A DNA stretch of 5,401 nt, taken from positions 1 to 5,401 of the forward strand of contig JBPCVY010000122.1 of NCBI GenBank assembly GCA_051010055.1. The letters are read 5' to 3'. Shown piece by piece: positions 1-5,388 of the stretch (the first letter of the stretch is position 1; each line of letters starts with the position of its first letter). Both the position numbers and the translations under genes were made by a program. Source of the stretch: CAJQND01 sp051010055 (lineage in GTDB: Bacteria; Pseudomonadota; Alphaproteobacteria; Rhizobiales; CAJQND01). The notes beneath the pieces are model-generated. The model was not told the origin of the DNA and did not search any database. It saw only the letters and a list, made by a program, of their open reading frames with translations.

Positions 1-1231
1 CATGCCGGAAATGGCGGATAATGCCCTGTACCGGCCAGGCCGCCGCATCTCCCAGGGCGCAAATAGTATGGCCTTCAATTTGTTTCGACACATCCAGCAG
101 CATGTCGATTTCGCTCTTTTGCGCATGGCCTTTGACCATGCGTTCAAGCACGCGCCACATCCACCCGGTGCCCTCTCGGCACGGTGTGCACTGGCCGCAG
201 CTTTCGTGCTTGTAAAAGTATGCAAGCCGGGCAATTGCCGCGATAACATCAGTGGATTTATCCATGACGATAACCGCAGCGGTGCCGAGCCCTGAGCGCA
301 AGTCACGCAGCGTGTCGAAATCCATATGGGCATCTTTAATCTGGGCGGCAGGCACCATCGGCACCGATGAACCACCGGGAATTACCGCTTTCAGATTGTC
401 CCAACCACCACGAATGCCGCCGCAGTGCGTTTCTATGAGCTCACGGAATGTAATGCCCATTTCCTCTTCAACGTTGCAGGGCCGTTCCACGTGCCCGGAA
501 ATGCTGAAAAGCTTGGTGCCGGTGTTGTTGTGCCGTCCCAGCCCTTCAAACCAACTGGCCCCGCGCCGCATAATCGTTGGGGTAACGGCAATTGATTCAA
601 CATTGTTCACGGTTGATGGTGCGCCATAAAGGCCGACATTGGCCGGAAAAGGCGGCTTCAGCCGGGGCTGGCCTTTCTTGCCTTCAAGGCTTTCAAGGAG
701 TGCGGTTTCCTCACCGCAAATGTAAGCGCCCGCGCCATGGTGAACATAAAGGTCGAAATCCCAGCCATGCTTGTTTTTCTTGCCAATGAGTTTGGCCTCA
801 TAGGCCTCGTCTATGGCGCGCTGCAGAGCCTCGCGTTCACGGATGAACTCGCCGCGGATATAGATGTAGCCAACATGCGCGCCCATGGCGAAACCGGCAA
901 GAAGGCACCCTTCAACAAGAAGATGGGGATCGTGACGCATGATCTCCCGGTCCTTACAGGTGCCGGGTTCTGATTCATCTGCATTTACAATGAGATAATG
1001 CGGCCGGCCATCAGATTCCTTAGGCATGAACGACCATTTGAGGCCGGTCGGAAAACCTGCACCGCCGCGCCCGCGTAGGCCCGATTTCTTGATCTCGTTG
1101 ACGATCGCATCACGGCCCTTTTCAAGCATCGCCTTGGTGCCATCCCAGGCACCACGGCTCATGGCGGCCTTAAGCCCCACATCATGCAGCCCGTAGAGGT
1201 TTGTGAATATGCGGTCTTTATCGCTCAGCAT
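1..1231 (-). CDS. nuoF: NADH-quinone oxidoreductase subunit F (51 kDa, NADH/FMN-binding), 3' end cut by window
   Basis: Catalytic NADH-oxidising subunit of complex I: it takes a hydride from NADH onto FMN and passes electrons to 4Fe-4S cluster N3, on the cytoplasmic arm. My translation from the ATG at 1229-1231 is open for 410 codons to the window edge; homologues are usually near 430 residues, so only about 20-25 should be missing. Visible motifs: glycine-rich GRGGAGFPTG at residues 54-63, NADESEPG at 83-90, the GAGAYICGEETAL nucleotide/flavin motif at 166-178, and N3 ligands in SCGQCTPC (Cys345, Cys348, Cys351) plus Cys391 in HTICALGD. The N-terminus MLSDKDRIFTNLYG fits rhizobial NuoF. The start is supported by GAGGG at 1239-1243, 7 nt upstream. 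It begins 10 bp after the nuoE stop, so it is probably co-transcribed and translationally coupled. The truncation is an edge artefact, not a pseudogene. The identification is firm. Confidence 0.97.
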   Translation of the reverse strand, partial: MLSDKDRIFTNLYGLHDVGLKAAMSRGAWDGTKAMLEKGRDAIVNEIKKSGLRGRGGAGFPTGLKWSFMPKESDGRPHYLIVNADESEPGTCKDREIMRHDPHLLVEGCLLAGFAMGAHVGYIYIRGEFIREREALQRAIDEAYEAKLIGKKNKHGWDFDLYVHHGAGAYICGEETALLESLEGKKGQPRLKPPFPANVGLYGAPSTVNNVESIAVTPTIMRRGASWFEGLGRHNNTGTKLFSISGHVERPCNVEEEMGITFRELIETHCGGIRGGWDNLKAVIPGGSSVPMVPAAQIKDAHMDFDTLRDLRSGLGTAAVIVMDKSTDVIAAIARLAYFYKHESCGQCTPCREGTGWMWRVLERMVKGHAQKSEIDMLLDVSKQIEGHTICALGDAAAWPVQGIIRHFRH

Positions 1232-1238
1232 ACCTTGT

Positions 1239-1243
1239 CCCTC
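1239..1243 (-). promoter_or_regulatory. Ribosome binding site of nuoF
   Basis: On the minus strand GAGGG lies 7 nt before the nuoF ATG at 1231. It overlaps the TGA stop of nuoE (1242-1244), so ribosomes ending nuoE finish on the nuoF Shine-Dalgarno sequence. This supports the chosen nuoF start and suggests coupled synthesis of NuoE and NuoF, which contact each other in the NADH module. Confidence 0.7.
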
Positions 1244-2243
1244 ACCTTGGCTTCTTACCAAAGACGCGGATATATTCCTCAACCCCGCCTTTCGCCAATG
1301 CTTTTGCCTGCTTCACCCAGTCTTCGCGGTCAATCCGGCCCTTGAATTTCAGGTGATCGTCAACCCAATCGCGCTCTTTCTTCTTCCACCCGGAAATCTG
1401 GTCGAAATGGAAAATGCCGAGCGAATGCAAAATGCCCTCAATTTTCGGCCCGACGCCGGAAATGAGCTTCAGATCATCAGCTTTTCCGCGCCGGGCCTTT
1501 TTCAGGCCGGCCGGGCGGTTATCTGCAGCTGTCTTGCTTGTTGTTTTCTTCGCTGGCGCATTCTTGGCCGGCGCTTTCTTGGCAGCGGCCTTCTTAGGTG
1601 CTGCGCGTTTGGCAGGCGCTGCGCCGGCGCCATTATAAAGTGCTTTATCGAGCAAAGTGCTTATGCCGCCCAGCGGTTCAGAAGAGTGCCGGCCGTTTTG
1701 CGGCCCGGGCTTGACTGTCTTGCCCTCCTTGAGATCGGCCAGGATACCGGCAAAGCTCTCTGCTGTCAGATCTTCATAGTAATCCTTGTTGATCTGCACC
1801 ATCGGCGCATTGCAACAAGCCCCTAAACACTCAACCTCAACCCAGGAGAAGAGCCCGTCTTCGGTGACGTCCATCTGCTCGCCAATTTCATTTCGGCAAA
1901 CCTTCTTGAGGTCTTCGGAGCCGGACAGCATGCAAGGGGTTGTGCCGCACAGCTGAACGTGGAATTTCCCCACCGGCTGCAAATTGAACATTGTGTAGAA
2001 GGTGGCGACTTCATAAACCCGGATATAAGGCATATCCAGAGTTTCAGCCGTCCAGCGGATGGCCGGTTCGGAAACCCACTGGTCATTTTGTTCCTGAACC
2101 TTCCACAAAAGCGGAATAACGGCTGAGGCCTGTTTGCCCTTTGGGAATTTCTTCACTGCAGATTTTGCGAACGCAACTGTCTCTCGGCTTGGATTGAATT
2201 CGGCAGGCTGCACGGCAGCATCGGCAAGGCGGCGAACACTCAT
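1242..2243 (-). CDS. nuoE: NADH-quinone oxidoreductase subunit E (24 kDa, 2Fe-2S N1a) with C-terminal helix-hairpin-helix extension
   Basis: Thioredoxin-like 2Fe-2S subunit of the NADH module, partner of NuoF, carrying cluster N1a. The 333-residue product has three parts. Residues 1-205 are the ordinary NuoE core, with cluster ligands Cys99 and Cys104 (QLCGTTPC) and Cys139 and Cys143 (ECLGAC); the stretch KPGPQNGRHSSEP at about 178-190 closely resembles mitochondrial NDUFV2. Residues 206-254 are an Ala/Lys/Pro-rich linker with 16 Lys/Arg and one acidic residue. Residues 256-320 form a helix-hairpin-helix-like domain with LISGVGPKIE at 260-269 and FKGRIDREDW at 300-309. Bacterial NuoE without such a tail is roughly 160-240 residues, so the protein is long. 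Cys144 directly follows ligand Cys143, where many homologues I recall have Val. The ATG overlaps the nuoD stop (ATGA), and GGGGAGG lies 7 nt upstream. The core is certain; the tail's function is unknown to me. Confidence 0.97.
   Translation of the reverse strand: MSVRRLADAAVQPAEFNPSRETVAFAKSAVKKFPKGKQASAVIPLLWKVQEQNDQWVSEPAIRWTAETLDMPYIRVYEVATFYTMFNLQPVGKFHVQLCGTTPCMLSGSEDLKKVCRNEIGEQMDVTEDGLFSWVEVECLGACCNAPMVQINKDYYEDLTAESFAGILADLKEGKTVKPGPQNGRHSSEPLGGISTLLDKALYNGAGAAPAKRAAPKKAAAKKAPAKNAPAKKTTSKTAADNRPAGLKKARRGKADDLKLISGVGPKIEGILHSLGIFHFDQISGWKKKERDWVDDHLKFKGRIDREDWVKQAKALAKGGVEEYIRVFGKKPR
1284..1628 (-). other. NuoE C-terminal module: basic Ala/Lys/Pro linker plus helix-hairpin-helix domain
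   Basis: This segment encodes NuoE residues 206-320. The linker (1482-1628) is low-complexity with recurring AAKKAPAK-like units, resembling histone H1-type tails. The following domain (1284-1478) opens with DDLKLISGVGPKIEGIL, a GxGP helix-hairpin-helix pattern, and closes with FKGRIDREDWVKQAKALA. I recall this fold in COG3743-like proteins and as an extension of NuoE, and perhaps of ribosomal protein L21, in Hyphomicrobiales; that is recollection, not a search. The reading frame is continuous with the NuoE core and has no separate start signal, so this is a genuine domain of NuoE rather than a second gene. No catalytic residues are apparent. The role could be binding (nucleic acid or protein) or structural. 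Confidence 0.8.
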
Positions 2244-3430
2244 CTGTCAACCTCCCCGAACACGATATCCAGCGAACCTAAAACAGCAGATACGTCGGCC
2301 AGCATATGGCCGCGGCAAATGTGGTCCATCGCCTGCAAGTGAGCAAACCCGGGCGCGCGGATTTTGCACCTGTAAGGTTTGTTTGAGCCATCGGACACGA
2401 GATAGACGCCAAATTCTCCTTTCGGCGCCTCAACAGCTGCATAAACTTCGCCAGCAGGCACGTGGTAACCCTCAGTGTAAAGTTTGAAGTGATGGATGAG
2501 CGCTTCCATGGATTTTTTCATTTCGGCGCGCTTTGGCGGGACGATTTTGCCATCGGTAGATGACACCGGCCCCTGGCCTTCTGCTGCGTTCAGCTTCTCA
2601 ATGCATTGCAGCATGATCTTCACTGACTGGCGCATTTCTTCCATGCGGATCAGATATCGGTCGTAGCAGTCACCATTCTTGCCGATGGGAATGTCGAAAT
2701 CGAGCTCGTCGTAGCACTCATAAGGCTGGGATTTGCGTAAATCCCAGGCCGCACCTGATCCGCGCACCATGACGCCGGAAAATCCCCAGTCCCAGCATTC
2801 CTGCAGGGAAACAACACCGATATCCACATTGCGCTGCTTGAAGATGCGGTTGCCGGTCAAAAGCCCTTCAATATCGTCCAGAACCTGCGGGTGCTCCTCA
2901 CAGAAGGTGGCGATATCGTCGATTAGCCACTGGTCGAGATCCTGATGAACGCCACCCGGACGAACATAAGCAGCATGCATGCGGGAGCCGGATGCTCGCT
3001 CATAGAACACCATCAGCTTTTCGCGCTCTTCAAAGCCCCACAGTGGTGGCGTCAGCGCGCCAACGTCCAGCGCCTGCGTGGTCACGTTGAGAAGATGGGA
3101 AAGAATGCGCCCGATTTCCGAGTAAAGCACCCGAATTAACTGGCCGCGTTTCGGCACTTCGAGCTCCAGAAGTTTTTCGACAGCCAGGGCAAATGCGTGC
3201 TCCTGGTTCATCGGGGCGACATAATCAAGCCGGTCGAAATATGGGACGGACTGCAGGTATGTCTTCGATTCGATGAGCTTTTCGGTTCCCCGGTGCAACA
3301 GACCGATATGCGGGTCCACGCGCTCCACAACCTCGCCGTCCAGCTCCAGTACAAGACGCAACACCCCGTGCGCCGCAGGATGCTGAGGACCGAAATTGAT
3401 GTTGAAGTTTCTGATCTGCGCTTCTGCCAT
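2240..3430 (-). CDS. nuoD: NADH-quinone oxidoreductase subunit D (49 kDa, quinone-site subunit)
   Basis: Subunit of the complex I connecting arm that, with NuoB, builds the quinone-reduction pocket next to cluster N2; it descends from the large subunit of NiFe hydrogenases but has lost the metal-binding cysteines. The 396-residue product is full length for alphaproteobacteria and runs from MAEAQIRNFNINFGPQHPAAHG to DIVFGEVDR, both typical ends. By alignment in my head with the bovine and Thermus proteins, the quinone-headgroup pair is His21 (PQHPAAHG) and Tyr70 (YFDRLDYV), with Asp122 (ALDVGA) as the residue paired to His21. Conserved blocks MHAAYVRPGGVHQD and SLIHH-like MEALIHHFKLYTEG are present. 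It starts 17 bp after nuoC, with AGG at 3435-3437 only 4 nt from the ATG and GAGGT further up at 3445-3449, a modest ribosome binding site. Its stop overlaps the nuoE start by 4 bp. It is separate from nuoC, unlike the enterobacterial nuoCD fusion. Confidence 0.98.
   Translation of the reverse strand: MAEAQIRNFNINFGPQHPAAHGVLRLVLELDGEVVERVDPHIGLLHRGTEKLIESKTYLQSVPYFDRLDYVAPMNQEHAFALAVEKLLELEVPKRGQLIRVLYSEIGRILSHLLNVTTQALDVGALTPPLWGFEEREKLMVFYERASGSRMHAAYVRPGGVHQDLDQWLIDDIATFCEEHPQVLDDIEGLLTGNRIFKQRNVDIGVVSLQECWDWGFSGVMVRGSGAAWDLRKSQPYECYDELDFDIPIGKNGDCYDRYLIRMEEMRQSVKIMLQCIEKLNAAEGQGPVSSTDGKIVPPKRAEMKKSMEALIHHFKLYTEGYHVPAGEVYAAVEAPKGEFGVYLVSDGSNKPYRCKIRAPGFAHLQAMDHICRGHMLADVSAVLGSLDIVFGEVDR
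2251..2257 (-). promoter_or_regulatory. Ribosome binding site of nuoE, inside the nuoD 3' end
   Basis: A strong GGGGAGG sits 7 nt before the nuoE ATG and lies within the last codons of nuoD (encoding the terminal FGEVDR). Together with the ATGA stop/start overlap at 2240-2243 it fixes the nuoE start and indicates translational coupling of nuoD and nuoE. Confidence 0.8.
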
Positions 3431-3447
3431 GGTACCTGCTTAAAACC

Positions 3448-4083
3448 TCAGTTCGCCTCAGAGCCGGCTTTTTCATCGCCCGGCAGCGCGTAGTCGGTCC
3501 CTTCCCAGGGGCTCATATAGTCGAATGAACGGTATTCCTGAACCAGCTTCACCGGTTCGTACACAACCCGTTTTTTTTCATCGTCATAGCGCACTTCCAC
3601 ATAGCCGGTGGTGGGAAAATCCTTGCGCAAGGGATAGCCGTCAAAACCATAGTCCGTGAGAATGCGGCGCAGGTCCGGATGGCCAGAAAACAAAATGCCG
3701 TAAAGATCGAACGCTTCACGCTCAAACCAGTTCGCCATCGGGAAAACATCCACAACGCTCGGCACCGGCGTGCGCTCATCGGTTTCGACTTTCACGCGGA
3801 TACGGGTGTTCTGGTACGGGCTGAGAAGGTGATAAACCACATCGAAACGACGGTCCCGGCCCGGGTGATCAACGCCGCAAATATCGATTGGAACCACGAA
3901 GCGGCAATTGGGATCATCACGCAAAAATTTCAAAAGCGCAACAATCCGGTCCGCAGGCGCCCTAACCGTCAACTCACCATGGGCAACGTTGTAATCGATA
4001 ATATCATCTGCTCGGGTTGCAGAAATATGCTCGCCCATCTCGGCGAGCACTTGAATGGAATTTTCGACTGCTTTTTCGCTCAT
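3448..4083 (-). CDS. nuoC: NADH-quinone oxidoreductase subunit C (30 kDa)
   Basis: Peripheral-arm structural subunit of complex I; it carries no cofactor and braces NuoD and NuoB in the connecting fragment. The 211-residue product is of normal length for a stand-alone alphaproteobacterial NuoC. The family signature is intact at residues 121-157: EREAFDLYGI, then GHPDLRRILTDYGFDGYPLR, then KDFP. The C-terminal FDYMSPWEGTDYALPGDEKA block is also typical of alphaproteobacteria and resembles mitochondrial NDUFS3. The ATG at 4081-4083 is 12 bp after the nuoB TAG stop. The ribosome binding site is weak (AGG at 4095-4097, 11 nt upstream, and AGGC directly adjacent to the ATG), so initiation probably relies on ribosomes finishing nuoB. 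The next in-frame Met is residue 16, which would lose sequence I expect in homologues, so I keep the first. The identification is firm; the exact start is slightly less so. Confidence 0.97.
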   Translation of the reverse strand: MSEKAVENSIQVLAEMGEHISATRADDIIDYNVAHGELTVRAPADRIVALLKFLRDDPNCRFVVPIDICGVDHPGRDRRFDVVYHLLSPYQNTRIRVKVETDERTPVPSVVDVFPMANWFEREAFDLYGILFSGHPDLRRILTDYGFDGYPLRKDFPTTGYVEVRYDDEKKRVVYEPVKLVQEYRSFDYMSPWEGTDYALPGDEKAGSEAN

Positions 4084-4095
4084 GCCTAACGGTGC

Positions 4096-4686
4096 CTATC
4101 GTTCAATGGTGCCGGTGCGCCGGATTTTCTTTTGCAGCTGCAAAACGCCGTACAGCAGTGCTTCGGCTGTCGGCGGGCATCCTGGAACATAAATGTCCAC
4201 TGGCACCACCCGATCGCATCCACGCACGACCGAGTACGAATAGTGATAGTAACCACCACCGTTTGCGCATGAACCCATGGAAATCACATAGCGCGGCTCA
4301 GGCATCTGGTCGTAGACCTTGCGCAGCGCCGGCGCCATTTTGTTGGTGAGCGTTCCTGCAACAATCATCACATCCGACTGGCGCGGAGATGCGCGCGGGG
4401 CAAAGCCAAAACGCTCCACATCGTAGCGCGGCATTGAGGTGTGCATCATTTCCACCGCGCAACAGGCCAGGCCGAACGTCATCCACATCAGCGAGCCGTT
4501 GCGCGCCCAATTGATGAGGTCGTCGGACGCGGTAACGATGAAGCCCTTATCAGCCAGCTCATTGTTGATGGAAGTGAAAAACGGGTCGGCAGGCGCGGCA
4601 ACCGTTCCCGGCCCGCCAGAACGTGTATCAGCTTGTGCAAGGGCTGGCGTTAACAACTTGCCGCCAGGAGCATCGCTCAATCCCAT
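4096..4686 (-). CDS. nuoB: NADH-quinone oxidoreductase subunit B (PSST, 4Fe-4S N2)
   Basis: Holds cluster N2, the last iron-sulfur centre of complex I, and donates electrons to quinone at the interface with NuoD; related to the small subunit of NiFe hydrogenases. The 196-residue product has all four N2 ligands: adjacent Cys75-Cys76 in FGLACCAVEMM, Cys140 in SMGSCANGGG, and Cys170 in YVPGCPPTAEALLYG. From about residue 35 (DPFFTSINNELADKGF) to the end (RRTGTIER) it follows the alphaproteobacterial/mitochondrial pattern closely. The first 34 residues are Gly/Ala/Pro-rich and look family-variable, with no obvious signal. The start ATG overlaps the end of nuoA by 10 bp and has AAGGGAG 7 nt upstream; the next Met is residue 67, inside the core, so this start is well determined. 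It ends with TAG, while the other complete genes here end with TGA. Confidence 0.98.
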   Translation of the reverse strand: MGLSDAPGGKLLTPALAQADTRSGGPGTVAAPADPFFTSINNELADKGFIVTASDDLINWARNGSLMWMTFGLACCAVEMMHTSMPRYDVERFGFAPRASPRQSDVMIVAGTLTNKMAPALRKVYDQMPEPRYVISMGSCANGGGYYHYSYSVVRGCDRVVPVDIYVPGCPPTAEALLYGVLQLQKKIRRTGTIER

Positions 4687-5042
4687 TCCAATGCTCCCTT
4701 ACGCCATTCGTATATAAATCCGATTGTGAGGATGCCCAAGAAAATCATCATGGACCAAAAGCCGTAAATCCCCACTTCCTTGAGCGAAATAGCCCATGGG
4801 AACAGGAACGCCACCTCCAGATCGAAAATAATGAACAAGATGGCGACGAGATAGAATCGCACATCAAACTTCATGCGCGCATCATCGAACGCGTCAAATC
4901 CGCATTCATATGCGGAAAGCTTTTCGACATCAGGCTTGCGGACAGCAATGATCATTGCCGAGAGCATCAACGCCAGGGCAATCACAAGGCACAAGCCGAT
5001 AAAAATAACGATTGGTAAGTAGCCTCTGAGAAGTTCTTCCAT
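4677..5042 (-). CDS. nuoA: NADH-quinone oxidoreductase subunit A (ND3 homologue)
   Basis: Small integral membrane subunit of complex I at the junction between the peripheral and membrane arms; homologous to mitochondrial ND3. The 121-residue product is full length and has three predicted membrane segments at about residues 8-33, 60-82 and 92-111. The long loop after the first helix has YECGFD with Cys47, the counterpart of the ND3 loop cysteine exposed in the deactive state of mitochondrial complex I. The second helix contains the conserved FDVRFYLVAILFIIFDLEVA stretch, with Asp74 and Glu76 as the conserved acidic pair. The end YEWRKGALEWD is typical. The start ATG has GAAGG at 5047-5051, 4 nt upstream, an acceptable site. 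It is the first gene of the nuo cluster, 203 bp downstream of tRNA-Asp on the same strand, and overlaps nuoB by 10 bp. Confidence 0.98.
   Translation of the reverse strand: MEELLRGYLPIVIFIGLCLVIALALMLSAMIIAVRKPDVEKLSAYECGFDAFDDARMKFDVRFYLVAILFIIFDLEVAFLFPWAISLKEVGIYGFWSMMIFLGILTIGFIYEWRKGALEWD
4694..4700 (-). promoter_or_regulatory. Ribosome binding site of nuoB, inside the nuoA 3' end
   Basis: AAGGGAG on the minus strand lies 7 nt before the nuoB ATG at 4686 and within the codons for the NuoA C-terminus (WRKGALEWD). It decides the nuoB start in favour of the ATG that overlaps nuoA by 10 bp and points to coupled translation. Confidence 0.7.
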
Positions 5043-5053
5043 TACGCCTTCAT

Positions 5054-5074
5054 GCCTGTTGTTTGAAGACAGGC
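5054..5074 (-). repeat. Stem-loop in the nuoA 5' leader, abutting the ribosome binding site
   Basis: Inverted repeat GCCTGT / ACAGGC (arms 5069-5074 and 5054-5059) with a 9-nt loop. On the minus strand its 3' arm ends 2 nt before the GAAGG Shine-Dalgarno sequence of nuoA (5047-5051). A six-pair stem of this composition could form in the transcript. There is no T-run after it, so it is not an intrinsic terminator. A role in initiation or message stability is inference. Confidence 0.4.
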
Positions 5075-5156
5075 TCTCCGAAGAATTCTTTCAAAATGGT
5101 GTTACCGCACTGCACCTTGCCGCGCAAGGCAAACAGTTTGAATACGGGCAAATTGC

Positions 5157-5166
5157 GGCACGTGCC
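5157..5166. repeat. Perfect 10-bp palindrome GGCACGTGCC
   Basis: Self-complementary decamer in the tRNA-nuoA spacer. The same half-element (CGGCA, or TGCCG/TGCCA on the other strand) recurs at 5182-5186, 5194-5198 and 5203-5207, so this may be part of a cluster of operator-like half-sites. The number of copies is visible in the sequence; any regulator is unknown. Confidence 0.35.
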
Positions 5167-5191
5167 AAATCGCCGCGCTCACGGCAGATTA

Positions 5192-5209
5192 TGTGCCGAA
5201 AACGGCACA
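5192..5209. repeat. Hairpin TGTGCCG-AAAA-CGGCACA in the tRNA-nuoA spacer
   Basis: Perfect 7-bp inverted repeat with a 4-nt loop (arms 5192-5198 and 5203-5209), 37 nt after the 3' end of tRNA-Asp on the minus strand. It is the strongest dyad in the spacer. Neither strand shows a T-run after the stem, so it is at best an atypical terminator for the tRNA. Alternatives are an RNA processing signal or a dimer-binding operator, since the half-site CGGCA recurs nearby. Confidence 0.4.
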
Positions 5210-5245
5210 ATACGCCTTAGAAAATGTACGGATTATTTTAAACTG

Positions 5246-5322
5246 TGGCGGGAGTGACGGGACTCGAACCCGCGACCTCCGGCGTGACAGGCCGGCACTC
5301 TAACCAACTGAGCTACACCCCC
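5246..5322 (-). tRNA. tRNA-Asp (anticodon GTC)
   Basis: A complete 77-nt cloverleaf with genomically encoded CCA (5246-5248). The acceptor GGGGGTG pairs with CACTCCC (one G-U at 4-69). The D stem GCTC pairs with GAGT, the anticodon stem CCGGC pairs with GCCGG around loop CTGTCAC, and the T stem GCGGG pairs with CCCGT around loop TTCGAGT. Anticodon GTC is at 5286-5288, decoding GAC and GAU, and the discriminator base is G, as expected for tRNA-Asp. It lies on the same strand as nuo, 203 bp upstream of nuoA. I recall tRNA genes between hupB and nuoA in many Hyphomicrobiales, which would fit, but the upstream gene is outside the window. Confidence 0.97.
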
Positions 5323-5359
5323 ACAGGTGATTTGAGGTCAACGCCCCAAACGCGTGCTC

Positions 5360-5388
5360 CGTTTAAGCCACGTCCTCACCTAAGTCAA
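5360..5388 (-). promoter_or_regulatory. Candidate sigma-70-type promoter of tRNA-Asp
   Basis: On the minus strand TTGACT (5383-5388, five of six matches to TTGACA) is followed after exactly 17 bp by TAAACG (5360-5365, three of six matches to TATAAT). The bases after the -10 box are GC-rich (GAGCACGCG), like the discriminators of stringently controlled stable-RNA promoters. Transcription would begin near 5353, about 30 nt before the mature tRNA end. The -10 match is poor, so this is a candidate only. The rest of 5324-5401 shows nothing else. Confidence 0.4.

Larger units (their letters stand above)
5043..5245 (-). promoter_or_regulatory. Intergenic leader/promoter region of the nuo operon
   Basis: No gene is visible in these 203 bp, which separate tRNA-Asp from nuoA. 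The operon promoter is expected here unless nuo is read through from the tRNA. I find no convincing sigma-70 box. The best spaced pair is TTGCGC at about 5121-5126 and TAACAC about 17 bp downstream near 5098-5103, each matching consensus at only three of six positions, so I do not call it as a promoter. The region is rich in short dyads (5054-5074, 5081-5090, 5115-5129, 5130-5140, 5157-5166, 5192-5209). A three-codon reading frame (ATG AAG GCG TAA) starts at 5053 and its stop overlaps the nuoA ATG as TAATG. Confidence 0.5.

Noticed and set aside
2..973. Several plus-strand open frames of 64-125 codons opposite nuoF
   Set aside because: The minus-strand frame encodes NuoF with every expected motif through this whole stretch; the plus-strand products match nothing I know and have no convincing ribosome binding sites.
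1..1231. nuoF as a truncated pseudogene
   Set aside because: The frame is intact up to the window edge and ends within the conserved C-terminal block, so the missing end is due to the window boundary.
1242..1490. The helix-hairpin-helix segment as a separate gene or a frameshift fusion onto nuoE
   Set aside because: The frame is continuous from the NuoE core through the linker, with no in-frame start and Shine-Dalgarno at the junction, and the same architecture is recalled from related bacteria.
1203..1826. A 207-codon open frame on the plus strand opposite nuoE
   Set aside because: It begins at GTG, lies wholly antisense to the nuoE end and linker, has no recognisable domain, and its composition is what the reversed Ala/Lys-rich linker yields. 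It is a shadow of nuoE.
3679..4349. Plus-strand open frames of 136 and 110 codons opposite nuoC and nuoB
   Set aside because: They overlap firmly identified, highly conserved coding sequence on the other strand and show no family resemblance or independent start signals.
5098..5126. TTGCGC-17 bp-TAACAC as the nuo promoter
   Set aside because: Each box matches the sigma-70 consensus at only three of six positions, which is expected by chance in a region of this length.
5192..5209. Hairpin as a classical intrinsic terminator for tRNA-Asp
   Set aside because: The stem is good but neither side is followed by a T-run, so I list it only as an inverted repeat.
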